Origin: Clostridium sp. E02
GTDB taxonomy: Bacteria; Bacillota; Clostridia; Lachnospirales; Lachnospiraceae
Assembly (NCBI RefSeq): GCF_003833015.1
Contig: NZ_RJLQ01000011.1
Location: 1 to 64,000, forward strand
Reading direction: 5' to 3'
Length of the DNA stretch: 64,000 nt
The position numbers were made by a program, and so were the translations under genes. This document shows, one piece after another, positions 1-7,746 of the stretch. Within the stretch, counting starts at the first letter, position 1; each line of letters opens with the position of its first letter. The notes under the pieces are model-generated. The model was not told the origin of the DNA, searched no databases, and saw nothing but the letters and a program-made list of their open reading frames with translations.

Positions 1-72
1 AACCATCCATGGAGGCAGGCATCATTTGAAAAATATGCAAAAGGACAACGACACAGAAAAGAAATAGCCTAA
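1..72 (+). CDS. C-terminal tail of a probable transposase (5' end outside window)
   Basis: An open frame enters from the left edge and stops at a TAA at 70-72, giving 23 residues. The tail is basic and contains an HPWRQ stretch followed by SFEKYAKGQRHR. From memory, HPWR-type tails close some integrase-like (DDE) transposases, for example the ISNCY/IS1202 type. The following 130 bases contain a GGGACATTTTC stretch that could be the element's terminal repeat. Only the end is visible, so both family and completeness are inferred. It could equally be another basic protein. Confidence 0.35.
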   Translation, partial: NHPWRQASFEKYAKGQRHRKEIA

Positions 73-271
73 TTTACAAGCAGGTAACTGTAGTTTTATT
101 AAAGTTACCCAAAAACTAATAGTACCTGGTTAAATCAAGCACCAGAAAACTGGTGCTTATGTTAAAACTTTTTCGGGACATTTTCAAAAACGGTTGACAG
201 GTTATTTTGAGTAATTCCCTTAAATTGATAATTTTATAACAACATATGTGTAAAATTAATAGTCCCTCTGC

Positions 272-300
272 TTGACTTTGAAACCGGTTTGTGACACAAT
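272..300 (+). promoter_or_regulatory. Possible promoter of the CobW pair with a 10-bp palindrome
   Basis: TTGACT at 272-277 is followed about 17-18 bases later by CACAAT/ACAATT, a weak -10. Between them, at 281-290, lies the perfect palindrome AAACCGGTTT, well placed for a repressor. No Zur-like or other known operator was recognised. The -10 match is poor, so the promoter call is tentative. Confidence 0.3.
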
Positions 301-349
301 TAATAGTTGTAATTTCTAAAATTCTTTATGAAATGAGGTACGCGTTAAT

Positions 350-1456
350 ATGACAAAAATAGATATAATATCCGGATTTTTAGGTGCTGGAAAAACAACT
401 TTTATTAAGAAATTATTGCAGGAGGCCATCGCAGGAGAGCAGGTCGTTCTGATTGAAAATGAATTTGGTGAGATAGGGATAGACGGTGGATTCTTAAAGG
501 ATGCTGGAGTTGAAATACGGGAAATGAACTCCGGCTGTATCTGCTGTTCCTTAGTGGGAGATTTTGGAGAATCTTTAAAAGAAGTTTTGACAAAATATCA
601 CCCAGATCGCGTCATTATTGAACCGTCTGGTGTTGGAAAACTATCCGATGTTATGAAAGCAGTAATTGATGTAGCATCTGAGATAGAAGTGAGCTTAAAT
701 AGCGCAGTTACGATCGTGGATGCACAAAAATGCAACATGTATCGGAAAAATTTCGGGGAATTTTTTAACAATCAGATTGAAAATGCTGGTACTGTTGTTA
801 TGAGTCGTACAGATATTGCGCCCAAGAATAAAGTAGATCAGTCCATAGAGGTTATTTGTGACTTAAACCCAAAAGCCACAATTGTTACCACTCCCTGTGG
901 CGAACTAAGTGGGAAGCAGTTACTTGAAATTATTGAAAAGCCAGATACAATGGTGGACGACCTATTAAAAGAAGTAAAAAAGCATCATCACGACCATGAG
1001 GAAGAGAGCTGTAGCTGTGGAGGCCATCATCATGATCATGAGGAAGAGGGCTGTGGCTGTGGAGGCCATCATCATGATCATGAGGAAGAGAGCTGTGGCT
1101 GTGGAGGTCATCATCACGATCATAAGGAAGAGAGCTGTGGTTGCGGATGTGGACATGACCATGATCATCACCATGCGGATGAAGTCTTTGATAGCTGGGG
1201 ATTAGAGAATGTAACTGAGATGAAGAAAGAAGAGTTAGATAAGATCCTTGATGAACTGGCATATGGCGACGAGTATGGAGACGTTCTTCGTGCCAAAGGA
1301 ATGATTCCAAGTGAAGAAAAAGGATCTTGGCTATACTTTGACTTAGTTCCAGAGCAATACGAAATTCGGACAGGCATGCCAGAATATACCGGAAAAGTAT
1401 GCGTAATCGGTGCAAATTTAAAACAAGATGATCTGAAAAAAGTTTTTGGCAGATAA
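350..1456 (+). CDS. CobW/G3E-family GTPase metallochaperone with His/Cys-rich tandem repeat insert
   Basis: This 368-residue protein has all CobW hallmarks: Walker A GFLGAGKT (residues 9-16), ENEFGEIGID (37-46), the metal-binding CICC motif (63-66) and EPSG (91-94). SRTD (152-155) stands in the guanine-specificity position. After the GTPase domain, residues 212-267 are four 14-residue repeats of the form HHHDHEEESCxCGG, then another His/Cys stretch, then a CobW C-terminal domain. CobW proteins load metals such as zinc or cobalt into client proteins using GTP. The insert would buffer or deliver metal. The start is set by GAGGT about 11 bases upstream. The next gene begins 18 bases downstream, so the two form an operon. 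Which metal is handled cannot be told; the nearby cobalamin genes make cobalt possible, but zinc is at least as likely. Confidence 0.9.
   Translation: MTKIDIISGFLGAGKTTFIKKLLQEAIAGEQVVLIENEFGEIGIDGGFLKDAGVEIREMNSGCICCSLVGDFGESLKEVLTKYHPDRVIIEPSGVGKLSDVMKAVIDVASEIEVSLNSAVTIVDAQKCNMYRKNFGEFFNNQIENAGTVVMSRTDIAPKNKVDQSIEVICDLNPKATIVTTPCGELSGKQLLEIIEKPDTMVDDLLKEVKKHHHDHEEESCSCGGHHHDHEEEGCGCGGHHHDHEEESCGCGGHHHDHKEESCGCGCGHDHDHHHADEVFDSWGLENVTEMKKEELDKILDELAYGDEYGDVLRAKGMIPSEEKGSWLYFDLVPEQYEIRTGMPEYTGKVCVIGANLKQDDLKKVFGR
983..1150 (+). repeat. Four 42-bp in-frame tandem repeats (His/Cys metal-binding units)
   Basis: Units lie at 983-1024, 1025-1066, 1067-1108 and 1109-1150. Each codes for 14 residues, starts with CATCATCA and ends with a CxCGG-type turn. 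They differ from one another by only a few, mostly silent, bases. Such near-identical units suggest recent duplication, and copy number may vary between strains. A partial fifth His-rich unit follows to about 1176. Confidence 0.95.
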
Positions 1457-1474
1457 ATCAGACGGGAGGAAATT

Positions 1475-2428
1475 ATGAGCAATACCCTAACAATGGAAGA
1501 TGATTTTATGCCAGTTTTCCTAATCAATGGATTTTTAGAATCAGGAAAGACACAATTTCTCAAATTTACCATGGAGCAGGATTATTTTAAAGCAGAAGGA
1601 AAAACATTATTGATTGTTTGCGAAGAAGGAGAATCAGAATACGAAGAAGATCTTTTAAAGCGAACACAGACGGAGACTGTATATATCGACCGTCAGGATC
1701 AGTTAAGCACAGAATACCTGGTAGAACTGGAACTGCTACACAATCCTGAGCGGATCTTAATTGAGTGGAATGGTATGTGGAACTTAGATGAGCTAAAACT
1801 GCCCTCTGATTGGAAGGTTTACCAGCAGATTTCCCTAATTGATATGTCTACATTTGATTTGTATGTGGCTAATATGAAATCCCTCCTATATTCGATGGTA
1901 CGCAATTCAGAATTAATTATCTGCAATCGCTGTGATGGAATAGAGGACCTTTCTGGCTATCGGAGAACGCTAAAAGCAATGTGTTTAAAAGGTGAAATTA
2001 TATTCGAAGGTTCCACTGGAGAAATCAACGAAATTTCAGAAGAGGATCTTCCTTATGATGTAAAGGCAGATGTGATTAGAATTACACCAGAGGCATATGG
2101 GATTTGGTATCTTGACTGTATGGAGCGGCAGGAGCGATATGAAGGAAAGACCGTAGAGTTTACTGGGATGGTATTAAAATCTCCAGAATTCCCAAAAAAC
2201 TACTTTGTTCCAGGACGAATGGCGATGACCTGCTGTGAAGATGATATGACCTTTATGGGATTTATTACAAAGTCGAGAGAAGCAAAAGATCTTGAGACTA
2301 AAAAATGGGTTCGTGTCAGAGCAAAGATCGCATATGAATTCTGGAAAGACTATGATGGAGAAGGTCCAGTACTTTATGCGGATTCTGTTGTACCGGCGGA
2401 ACCGATAAAAGGAGTTGTTCAGTTTTAG
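1475..2428 (+). CDS. Divergent CobW-like GTPase with a C-terminal DUF1980/TIGR03943-like domain
   Basis: The 317-residue protein carries a CobW-style P-loop, GFLESGKT (residues 19-26), after a short leader. It lacks the CxCC metal motif of its upstream neighbour, and the EPSG switch is replaced by EWNG. Roughly the last 110 residues (EGKTVEFTGMV, then GRMAMTCCEDD) resemble the OB-like C-terminal domain of TIGR03943/DUF1980 proteins, which accompany a permease in metal-related loci. The start follows GGGAGG and lies 18 bases after the first CobW gene, so co-transcription is likely. I infer a partner in metal handling whose GTPase may be altered. No permease gene is adjacent. Confidence 0.7.
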   Translation: MSNTLTMEDDFMPVFLINGFLESGKTQFLKFTMEQDYFKAEGKTLLIVCEEGESEYEEDLLKRTQTETVYIDRQDQLSTEYLVELELLHNPERILIEWNGMWNLDELKLPSDWKVYQQISLIDMSTFDLYVANMKSLLYSMVRNSELIICNRCDGIEDLSGYRRTLKAMCLKGEIIFEGSTGEINEISEEDLPYDVKADVIRITPEAYGIWYLDCMERQERYEGKTVEFTGMVLKSPEFPKNYFVPGRMAMTCCEDDMTFMGFITKSREAKDLETKKWVRVRAKIAYEFWKDYDGEGPVLYADSVVPAEPIKGVVQF

Positions 2429-2434
2429 TTCATC

Positions 2435-2473
2435 AAAAAAGTACGGCTGTAATCATAACAGTCGTACTTTTTT
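2435..2473. terminator. Bidirectional intrinsic terminator
   Basis: A 16-bp stem with one G-U pair (AAAAAAGTACGGCTGT against ACAGTCGTACTTTTTT) and a 7-base loop sits between two convergent genes. It has an A-tract on one side and a T-tract on the other, so it can end transcription from both strands. Confidence 0.92.
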
Positions 2474-2478
2474 GCATT

Positions 2479-3879
2479 TTACATCGGTGGAACTGGCGTA
2501 GGTCTGGCTGGATCAAAGACGTCTGATACTTGAAATAAATCTTTTAGGCTATCTGGATAATAATACATTCGATACCCATCCAGATTCCGACGTGCTTGAC
2601 GGAAAGAATCAGAACCGAGCTGCATCCAAGTGCTTTTGCTGGCATCTACATTGCAGAAATATCGAAAACCAAGAGATTTCAAATATGTAAATCGTTCATT
2701 ACTATCCTGATAAGGTGTCCAGCTCCCGATATCACTTCCAAATGGAAAGATAATAATATCCGTAGGTCCAATCAGGGAATCTACATTCCGTGCCCACTTA
2801 TCGCTGTCAATTTTAAAGTGTTCCATGGAGATACTGCCCATGTTCCGATGTCCCCAGCTGTGGGAAGCTAATTCCCAACCATGATCTTTTAAAGACTGGG
2901 CAACTTTGGCTGCTTCTTTTCTGTCTGTTTCGTAGTTTGGATTGGTATCCTGATACGATTCATCTGTTCGGTAACCTAAAATTCCATTATAGCCGGTTAG
3001 AGCGAGGATTCCTCTGGCTCCCTTATATGAAAATCCAGGGTGGGTTTTTATAAAATTTTCCAAAATTGGTACAAGATCATAATCACCAACGGCAATACTT
3101 CCGTCTTCTTGCTCCATCTCACAAGTAGGATAGCCATCATCACCGATGATTAAACGTCTGGCAAATCCGTCTTCTTTCATATATTCATAGTAACAGACAT
3201 CGTCCTGTGACAGGATAAATGCCTTCTTTCCTTCCGGCAACCGAATATCTCCGTATACAAATTTTGAATTACCATTCTCATCTTTCGTTTCATAAGCGAG
3301 ATCGTGAATTTTTACAAGGACATACCCTTTGTCATACATGGACTGCATGATTTTAAGAAATTCTGATTTTGTCGTCATCATCTGGTTGTAACCATTCTGT
3401 TTGGAATCTCCGTCAAAGGCTTTTTTGGTATCTATGATCAGTGAATGGAAAAAAACATGAGTTACATCTTGAGGATTAATCTGTACCAGGGATTCCTTGG
3501 TTGTTTTATAGTGAGCCACTGCCGCCATTATCTGAGTGTTAGAAGCATATTGTTCATCGGAAGTGAGCAGTTTTATGGCGTCGTCATAATTATATACTGC
3601 AGCAAGTTCTTCTGCTTTTGAAAGGAGAACAGTGATATTATGATTCTTGTCCTGTTCGTTCGTGGATTGCTTCGTAGGATCTGCTTCACTTTCAGAAGAT
3701 AGATCCGCAACGGATGAGTCTACAGGCTGGATCCGGTGTCCCAATTTCTTATTGATAAGAAAGGCAAATAAAACCAAAATCGTTACAATTATAAAACATA
3801 GGAATGCAATAATAATCGTGTTGCGTGGACGGTTCCTCCTTCTTCCAACGTTACGATCATGAAAACCATTAAAATTCAT
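2479..3879 (-). CDS. Membrane-anchored polysaccharide deacetylase-like protein
   Basis: The 466-residue protein has a basic N-terminus (RRRNRPRN), then one hydrophobic segment (about residues 20-43), so it is anchored with the bulk outside. A linker and a small helical part precede a NodB-like domain. Visible motifs are SQDD (motif 1 variant), SHSWGH (motif 2, HxxxH metal ligands) and FPFGSD. The family removes acetyl groups from cell-wall or exopolysaccharide sugars. The canonical TFDDG is altered but the Asp pair is present, so activity is plausible, not certain. I chose the ATG at 3879 because AAGAGGT lies 8 bases upstream; a longer frame opens only with a TTG at 3915 and no ribosome site. 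It is divergent from the carboxypeptidase gene, suggesting joint use in wall remodelling. Confidence 0.75.
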   Translation of the reverse strand: MNFNGFHDRNVGRRRNRPRNTIIIAFLCFIIVTILVLFAFLINKKLGHRIQPVDSSVADLSSESEADPTKQSTNEQDKNHNITVLLSKAEELAAVYNYDDAIKLLTSDEQYASNTQIMAAVAHYKTTKESLVQINPQDVTHVFFHSLIIDTKKAFDGDSKQNGYNQMMTTKSEFLKIMQSMYDKGYVLVKIHDLAYETKDENGNSKFVYGDIRLPEGKKAFILSQDDVCYYEYMKEDGFARRLIIGDDGYPTCEMEQEDGSIAVGDYDLVPILENFIKTHPGFSYKGARGILALTGYNGILGYRTDESYQDTNPNYETDRKEAAKVAQSLKDHGWELASHSWGHRNMGSISMEHFKIDSDKWARNVDSLIGPTDIIIFPFGSDIGSWTPYQDSNERFTYLKSLGFRYFCNVDASKSTWMQLGSDSFRQARRNLDGYRMYYYPDSLKDLFQVSDVFDPARPTPVPPM

Positions 3880-3939
3880 ATCTTGACCTCTTAATTCTGT
3901 ATTATTGAATATCAAGGTGTTATTTCTGACATTCCATGT

Positions 3940-3963
3940 AAGTATAGCATACTTTGTTATAAG
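3940..3963. promoter_or_regulatory. Back-to-back extended -10 promoters with a small palindrome
   Basis: On the minus strand TGCTATACT (3949-3941) is an extended -10 for the deacetylase gene. On the plus strand TGTTATAAG (3955-3963) is an extended -10 for the carboxypeptidase gene. AAGTAT/ATACTT arms around AGC (3940-3954) form a palindrome overlapping both. The two genes could thus be co-regulated from one site. Both -35 regions are weak. Confidence 0.4.
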
Positions 3964-4064
3964 TTGAAATCATAAGTGAGTAAATTTTTTTGGAAAAAAG
4001 GCATATGTATGGGAAAGAGTTCCATACAATGATACAAAGGAATTTTTCAGAGGATCGTGTAAAC

Positions 4065-5303
4065 ATGAAAAGAGTTACAGCATTTGTTTTAGGCTTTTTT
4101 CTGCTGTTTTCCTATTTGAGTCCAACGATGGTGGCAGCCCAAGAACCAGATATAGCGGTAGCCTCGGACATGATTGTTAAAACAGAAGATGCAAAAGAGG
4201 TCGATGCAGAGGGCGGTCCACAACTAAAGGCACCCAGTGCAATATTAATGGAGGCATCTACCGGACAGGTAATATATGAAAAAGATGCAGATGAAAAGCG
4301 AAGTCCAGCTAGTATTACAAAGATCATGACATTAATCCTAATCTTTGACGCACTGGATTCTGGTAAAATTAAAATGACGGATGAGGTTGTGACCAGTGCA
4401 CATGCAAAGTCTATGGGTGGATCTCAGGTGTTTTTGGAAGAAGGAGAGGTCCAGACGGTTGAAACATTAATTAAATGCATTGTAATTGCTTCTGGGAATG
4501 ATGCATCGGTTGCCATGGCAGAATACATAGCAGGAACCGAAGATGAATTTGTGAATTCCATGAATGAGCGGGCGGCCAGTCTGGGAATGACAAATACCCA
4601 TTTTGAAGACTGCTGCGGTCTAACGGAGTCCCCCACCCATGTAACCACTGCCAGAGATATTGCAATGATGTCTAGAGAACTAATCAATAAGTACCCACAG
4701 ATTCATAATTACTCAACAATCTGGATGGAAAACATCACCCATGTGACCAAACAGGGAACAAAGGAATTTGGTCTGTCCAATACCAATAAGCTTTTAAAAA
4801 TGGCAACGAACTTTCAAGTAACCGGTTTAAAGACAGGATCTACATCCATTGCAAAGTACTGTCTTTCTGCAACTGCTGATAAAGACGGTGTCCGTCTGAT
4901 TGCATCCATTATGGCCGCGCCAGATTTTAAAGTGAGATTTGCGGATGCCCAGACTCTGTTAAATTACGGCTATGCAAACTGTAAGTTGTATGAAGACAAA
5001 GAGATGGTTCCACTTCCAGAGATGATTGTGGATAACGGAGTAAAGGATCAAGTGCCTTTAAAGTATGACGGATCTTTTTCCTACTTAAGTTTGAAAGGCG
5101 AAGATTTTACTGGAATTGAAAAAGAACTAAAACTATCCCCTTCGATTGAAGCACCAGTAAAAGAGGGGCAGCCGGCCGGCAGCCTTATCTATACCCTGAA
5201 TGGAAAAAAGGTAGGTGAGGTTCCAGTTTTGACAGCTGAGGGTGTGGGGAAAGCTAAGTTCAGTGATTATTTAAAACGTCTGTTTCATGCATTTGGTTTG
5301 TGA
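4065..5303 (+). CDS. dacF: D-alanyl-D-alanine carboxypeptidase (DacF/PBP5-like)
   Basis: The 412-residue precursor begins with MKR, a hydrophobic core and a VAA cleavage region (about residue 25), a typical signal peptide. The three penicillin-binding motifs are in order: SITK (83-86, Ser nucleophile), SGN (143-145) and KTG (256-258). A PBP5 C-terminal beta domain and a short amphipathic tail (YLKRLFHAFGL) for membrane contact follow. The enzyme trims the terminal D-Ala from peptidoglycan stem peptides, limiting cross-linking. Open frame extends upstream to a TTG at 3990, but the ATG at 4065 has AGAGGA at the right distance and puts the signal peptide at the N-terminus. An ATG at 4029 cannot be excluded. 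DacF, DacA and DacB types cannot be separated here, so the symbol is tentative. Confidence 0.88.
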   Translation: MKRVTAFVLGFFLLFSYLSPTMVAAQEPDIAVASDMIVKTEDAKEVDAEGGPQLKAPSAILMEASTGQVIYEKDADEKRSPASITKIMTLILIFDALDSGKIKMTDEVVTSAHAKSMGGSQVFLEEGEVQTVETLIKCIVIASGNDASVAMAEYIAGTEDEFVNSMNERAASLGMTNTHFEDCCGLTESPTHVTTARDIAMMSRELINKYPQIHNYSTIWMENITHVTKQGTKEFGLSNTNKLLKMATNFQVTGLKTGSTSIAKYCLSATADKDGVRLIASIMAAPDFKVRFADAQTLLNYGYANCKLYEDKEMVPLPEMIVDNGVKDQVPLKYDGSFSYLSLKGEDFTGIEKELKLSPSIEAPVKEGQPAGSLIYTLNGKKVGEVPVLTAEGVGKAKFSDYLKRLFHAFGL

Positions 5304-5318
5304 GAATAGTTGAAATAG

Positions 5319-5362
5319 AAAAAGCGCATTTTGCCCCTTTCGGACAATGCGCTTTTATTTTT
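5319..5362 (+). terminator. Intrinsic terminator after the carboxypeptidase gene
   Basis: AAAAGCGCATT pairs with AATGCGCTTTT around a 15-base loop, followed by ATTTTT. It separates the wall gene from the Ter island. Confidence 0.88.
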
Positions 5363-5471
5363 GTATGCCAGAATGATTGTTTCTATTGAAATACGCATAC
5401 ATTCGGGCGTGTGGAAAGGTATCGTTTTATTGCAACGAAATCTAGAATGAAACAAAATCAGACGAACTCCA

Positions 5472-5500
5472 TAGAAAAAAAGAGTGGAAAGTGTTATGAT
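5472..5500 (+). promoter_or_regulatory. Probable SigA promoter of the Ter biosynthetic pair
   Basis: TAGAAA (5472-5477) and TATGAT (5495-5500) are separated by 17 bases, 35 bases before the first gene of the island. The 5363-5471 stretch before it shows no gene and only weak hairpins (for example GTATGC/GCATAC arms). Confidence 0.5.
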
Positions 5501-5534
5501 AAAGTAATATTATTCAGAAAGACAAGGGGTTACT

Positions 5535-6641
5535 ATGTACATAGAGAATGATTTAGTAAGAATAGCAAAACGAGAAAATAATAAAGCCAGACCGTATTTG
5601 GTTGTCAATCAATTACAGGGGAAACATATTCCGGTTTTACCCTCAACCGCCATCCATATGTTTCATCAGCTTGGAAATCTTATTAAAACAGATTATAAGG
5701 AAGAAAAATTATTGATGATTGGTTTTGCAGAAACAGCTACGGCAATCGGGGCAGCAATTGCAACTCAGGTAGGCGGATATTATATACAGACCACACGTGA
5801 GATAATCGATGATGTGGACTATTTGTACTTTACAGAATCTCACAGCCATGCCACAGAACAAAAACTGGTAAAAGATGATATCAGTTTGGTAATCGATAAG
5901 ATTGACCGCATTATTTTTATTGAGGACGAGATAACAACAGGAAACACGATTATGAATATAATCAAATTGTTAAAAAAAGAATACCAAAACAGGATAAAAT
6001 TTTCAGTTGCATCGCTTTTAAATGGTATGAATGCAGAAGCAAAAACTATCTATGAGGAACATGACATAACGACTCATTTCCTCGTTAAAACAAGTCATGA
6101 TAGCTATGAAACCAAAATTGAAACGGTAGAGGACAATGGGATTTATCATAAGCCAGATTGCAAGATAGGCTCACATACATATCAGGAGTTGGTATGCGTA
6201 GACTATCTTAATGCAAGAAGAATCGTTTTAGGCAAAGACTATTTAAAAGCCTGTGAAAACCTGTGGATGCAGATTCATAATAAAATTGATTTGGTACAGT
6301 ATAAAAATATTTTGGTGTTGGGAACAGAAGAATTTATGTACCCTGCTTTATTTGTTGCAGAACAAATAGAACAATTAGATAAAAAGGTACGCTTTCATGC
6401 CACAACCAGAAGTCCAATTGTAGTCAGTAATGATGAAAATTATCCATTGCATGTGAGATACCAATTAGCAAGCGTATATAAGGAAGACAGGACGACCTTT
6501 GTCTATGATTTGGAACAGTACGATATCGTTTTGATTATTACGGACTCCACATGCAACAACCGTAATGGGTTGTATGGAATGATAAATGCATTGCATATGT
6601 GTGGAAACTCTAATATTTATTATATAAGGTGGTGTGAGTAA
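5535..6641 (+). CDS. Ter-island phosphoribosyltransferase with C-terminal TRSP-type domain
   Basis: A 368-residue type I phosphoribosyltransferase fold: the PRPP-binding motif reads FIEDEITTGNTI (about residues 129-140), preceded by GFAETATAIGAAIA, which fits the substrate hood. The C-terminal third (NILVLGTEEFMYPALFVAEQIEQL...) looks like the TRSP domain found after this PRTase in Ter gene neighbourhoods. Comparative genomics of Ter systems (Anantharaman, Iyer and Aravind) predicts that these enzymes make a nucleoside-like metabolite; this is a prediction, not shown biochemically. AAGGGG precedes the ATG. The stop overlaps the next start (TAATG), so translation is coupled to the PELOTA-domain partner. 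Confidence 0.8.
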   Translation: MYIENDLVRIAKRENNKARPYLVVNQLQGKHIPVLPSTAIHMFHQLGNLIKTDYKEEKLLMIGFAETATAIGAAIATQVGGYYIQTTREIIDDVDYLYFTESHSHATEQKLVKDDISLVIDKIDRIIFIEDEITTGNTIMNIIKLLKKEYQNRIKFSVASLLNGMNAEAKTIYEEHDITTHFLVKTSHDSYETKIETVEDNGIYHKPDCKIGSHTYQELVCVDYLNARRIVLGKDYLKACENLWMQIHNKIDLVQYKNILVLGTEEFMYPALFVAEQIEQLDKKVRFHATTRSPIVVSNDENYPLHVRYQLASVYKEDRTTFVYDLEQYDIVLIITDSTCNNRNGLYGMINALHMCGNSNIYYIRWCE

Positions 6642-7690
6642 TGAGAAGTTCTTATTTAGCGGAAGATGTAACGCTTCTCCTTAAAGATATTACAGGAATG
6701 GTAGAGCCTCAGACGACTGAGGAGAGGGAACGGTTAATTCAGGGGGGAAAACATTATTGCGAGATGCTTCCGGTGGAGTATGTTCCGTCTGAAACTTATA
6801 TGGAAACCTACCGGATTGCATTAAAACAGTATGCAGAATCCACGGCAGAAGCAATTGGAAAACTGGCTGATAAAATAATTAATAAAAAAGGGGAAAATGT
6901 AGTTTTGGTATCTCTTGCCAGAGCAGGCATTCCCATTGGTATCTTGTTAAAACGGTATATTTGCTGGAAGTATCATATGGATGTGATGCATTACTCCATT
7001 TCTATTATCCGTGGGAAAGGGGTGGATGACAATGCAGTAAAGCATATCCTAAGTAACCATGATGCAAAAGATGTTCTCTTTGTTGATGGTTGGATTGGTA
7101 AGGGGGCCATTCAAAAGGAGCTAAAAAAAGAAGTTGAAAAATATGAAGGACTGTCAGGTGAATTGGCAGTTGTAGCAGATCCAGCCAATATTACAGAATT
7201 ATTTGGAACCAATACAGATATATTGATTCCAAGTTCCTGCTTAAATAGTACCATATCCGGCTTGATTAGCAGAACCTTTTTAAGAGATGATATTATAGGG
7301 GAAAATGATTTTCATGGTGCTGTCTATTATGAAAATTTACGTGAAAAAGATTTATCCTATGAATTCATTCATGAAATCCAATCAAAATTTAAAAAGGAAT
7401 ATAGAGAAGAAAATGTTATCCTGAAATGCGATGGAATTGAAAAAGTGAAGGAGATCGCAAATGGATTTCATATTAAGGATATAAATTTAATTAAACCAGG
7501 TATTGGAGAAACGACTCGAGTATTGCTACGAAGGGTTCCATGGAAAGTGTTGATTGATAAAAAGTGTAAGCATGATTCTTCCCTAAAACATATTATAAAA
7601 TTAGCACAAGAAAAGAACGTATCAATCGAATATTGTTCATTGGGAAATTATAAAACATGCGGTATTATTAAAAATATGGCAGACACATAG
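6641..7690 (+). CDS. StiP-family Ter-island protein (PRTase-like domain plus PELOTA RNA-binding domain)
   Basis: A 349-residue protein. The N-terminal two thirds match the family annotated as cysteine protease StiP, reinterpreted as a phosphoribosyltransferase-like enzyme: SLARAGIPIGILLKR, then HYSISIIRGKGVDDNA, then VLFVDGWIGKGA in the PRPP-loop position. The last ~85 residues (ILKCDGIEKVKEIA ... CSLGNYKTCGII) are a PELOTA/L7Ae-like RNA-binding domain. The PRTase-TRSP and PRTase-PELOTA pair is the core of the Ter biosynthetic module. The start overlaps the previous stop by one base. A bidirectional terminator ends the operon. The RNA-binding tail hints that the product or its target may be an RNA, which is inference only. 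Confidence 0.78.
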   Translation: MRSSYLAEDVTLLLKDITGMVEPQTTEERERLIQGGKHYCEMLPVEYVPSETYMETYRIALKQYAESTAEAIGKLADKIINKKGENVVLVSLARAGIPIGILLKRYICWKYHMDVMHYSISIIRGKGVDDNAVKHILSNHDAKDVLFVDGWIGKGAIQKELKKEVEKYEGLSGELAVVADPANITELFGTNTDILIPSSCLNSTISGLISRTFLRDDIIGENDFHGAVYYENLREKDLSYEFIHEIQSKFKKEYREENVILKCDGIEKVKEIANGFHIKDINLIKPGIGETTRVLLRRVPWKVLIDKKCKHDSSLKHIIKLAQEKNVSIEYCSLGNYKTCGIIKNMADT

Positions 7691-7701
7691 GAATTCCAAA
7701 A

Positions 7702-7744
7702 GTAAAAGCTGGTGCCTTAAGATACAGACATCAGCTTTTATTTA
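7702..7744. terminator. Bidirectional terminator between convergent Ter genes
   Basis: TAAAAGCTGGTG and CATCAGCTTTTA form a stem with one bulged base around a 16-base loop, with T-tracts on both strands. It lies 12 bases after the PELOTA gene and just before the stop of the minus-strand lyase. Confidence 0.82.
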
Positions 7745-7746
7745 TT

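Noticed and set aside
983-1150. Could the regular repeat be a CRISPR array?
   Set aside because: The units are directly adjacent without spacers, keep the reading frame and encode a protein segment.
930-1415. Long minus-strand frame opposite the CobW His/Cys repeats
   Set aside because: It is a His/Asp/Leu-rich shadow of the repeat DNA, with no ribosome site and no recognisable domain.
3880-3915. N-terminal extension of the deacetylase-like protein from a TTG at 3915
   Set aside because: No ribosome site; AAGAGGT points to the ATG at 3879.
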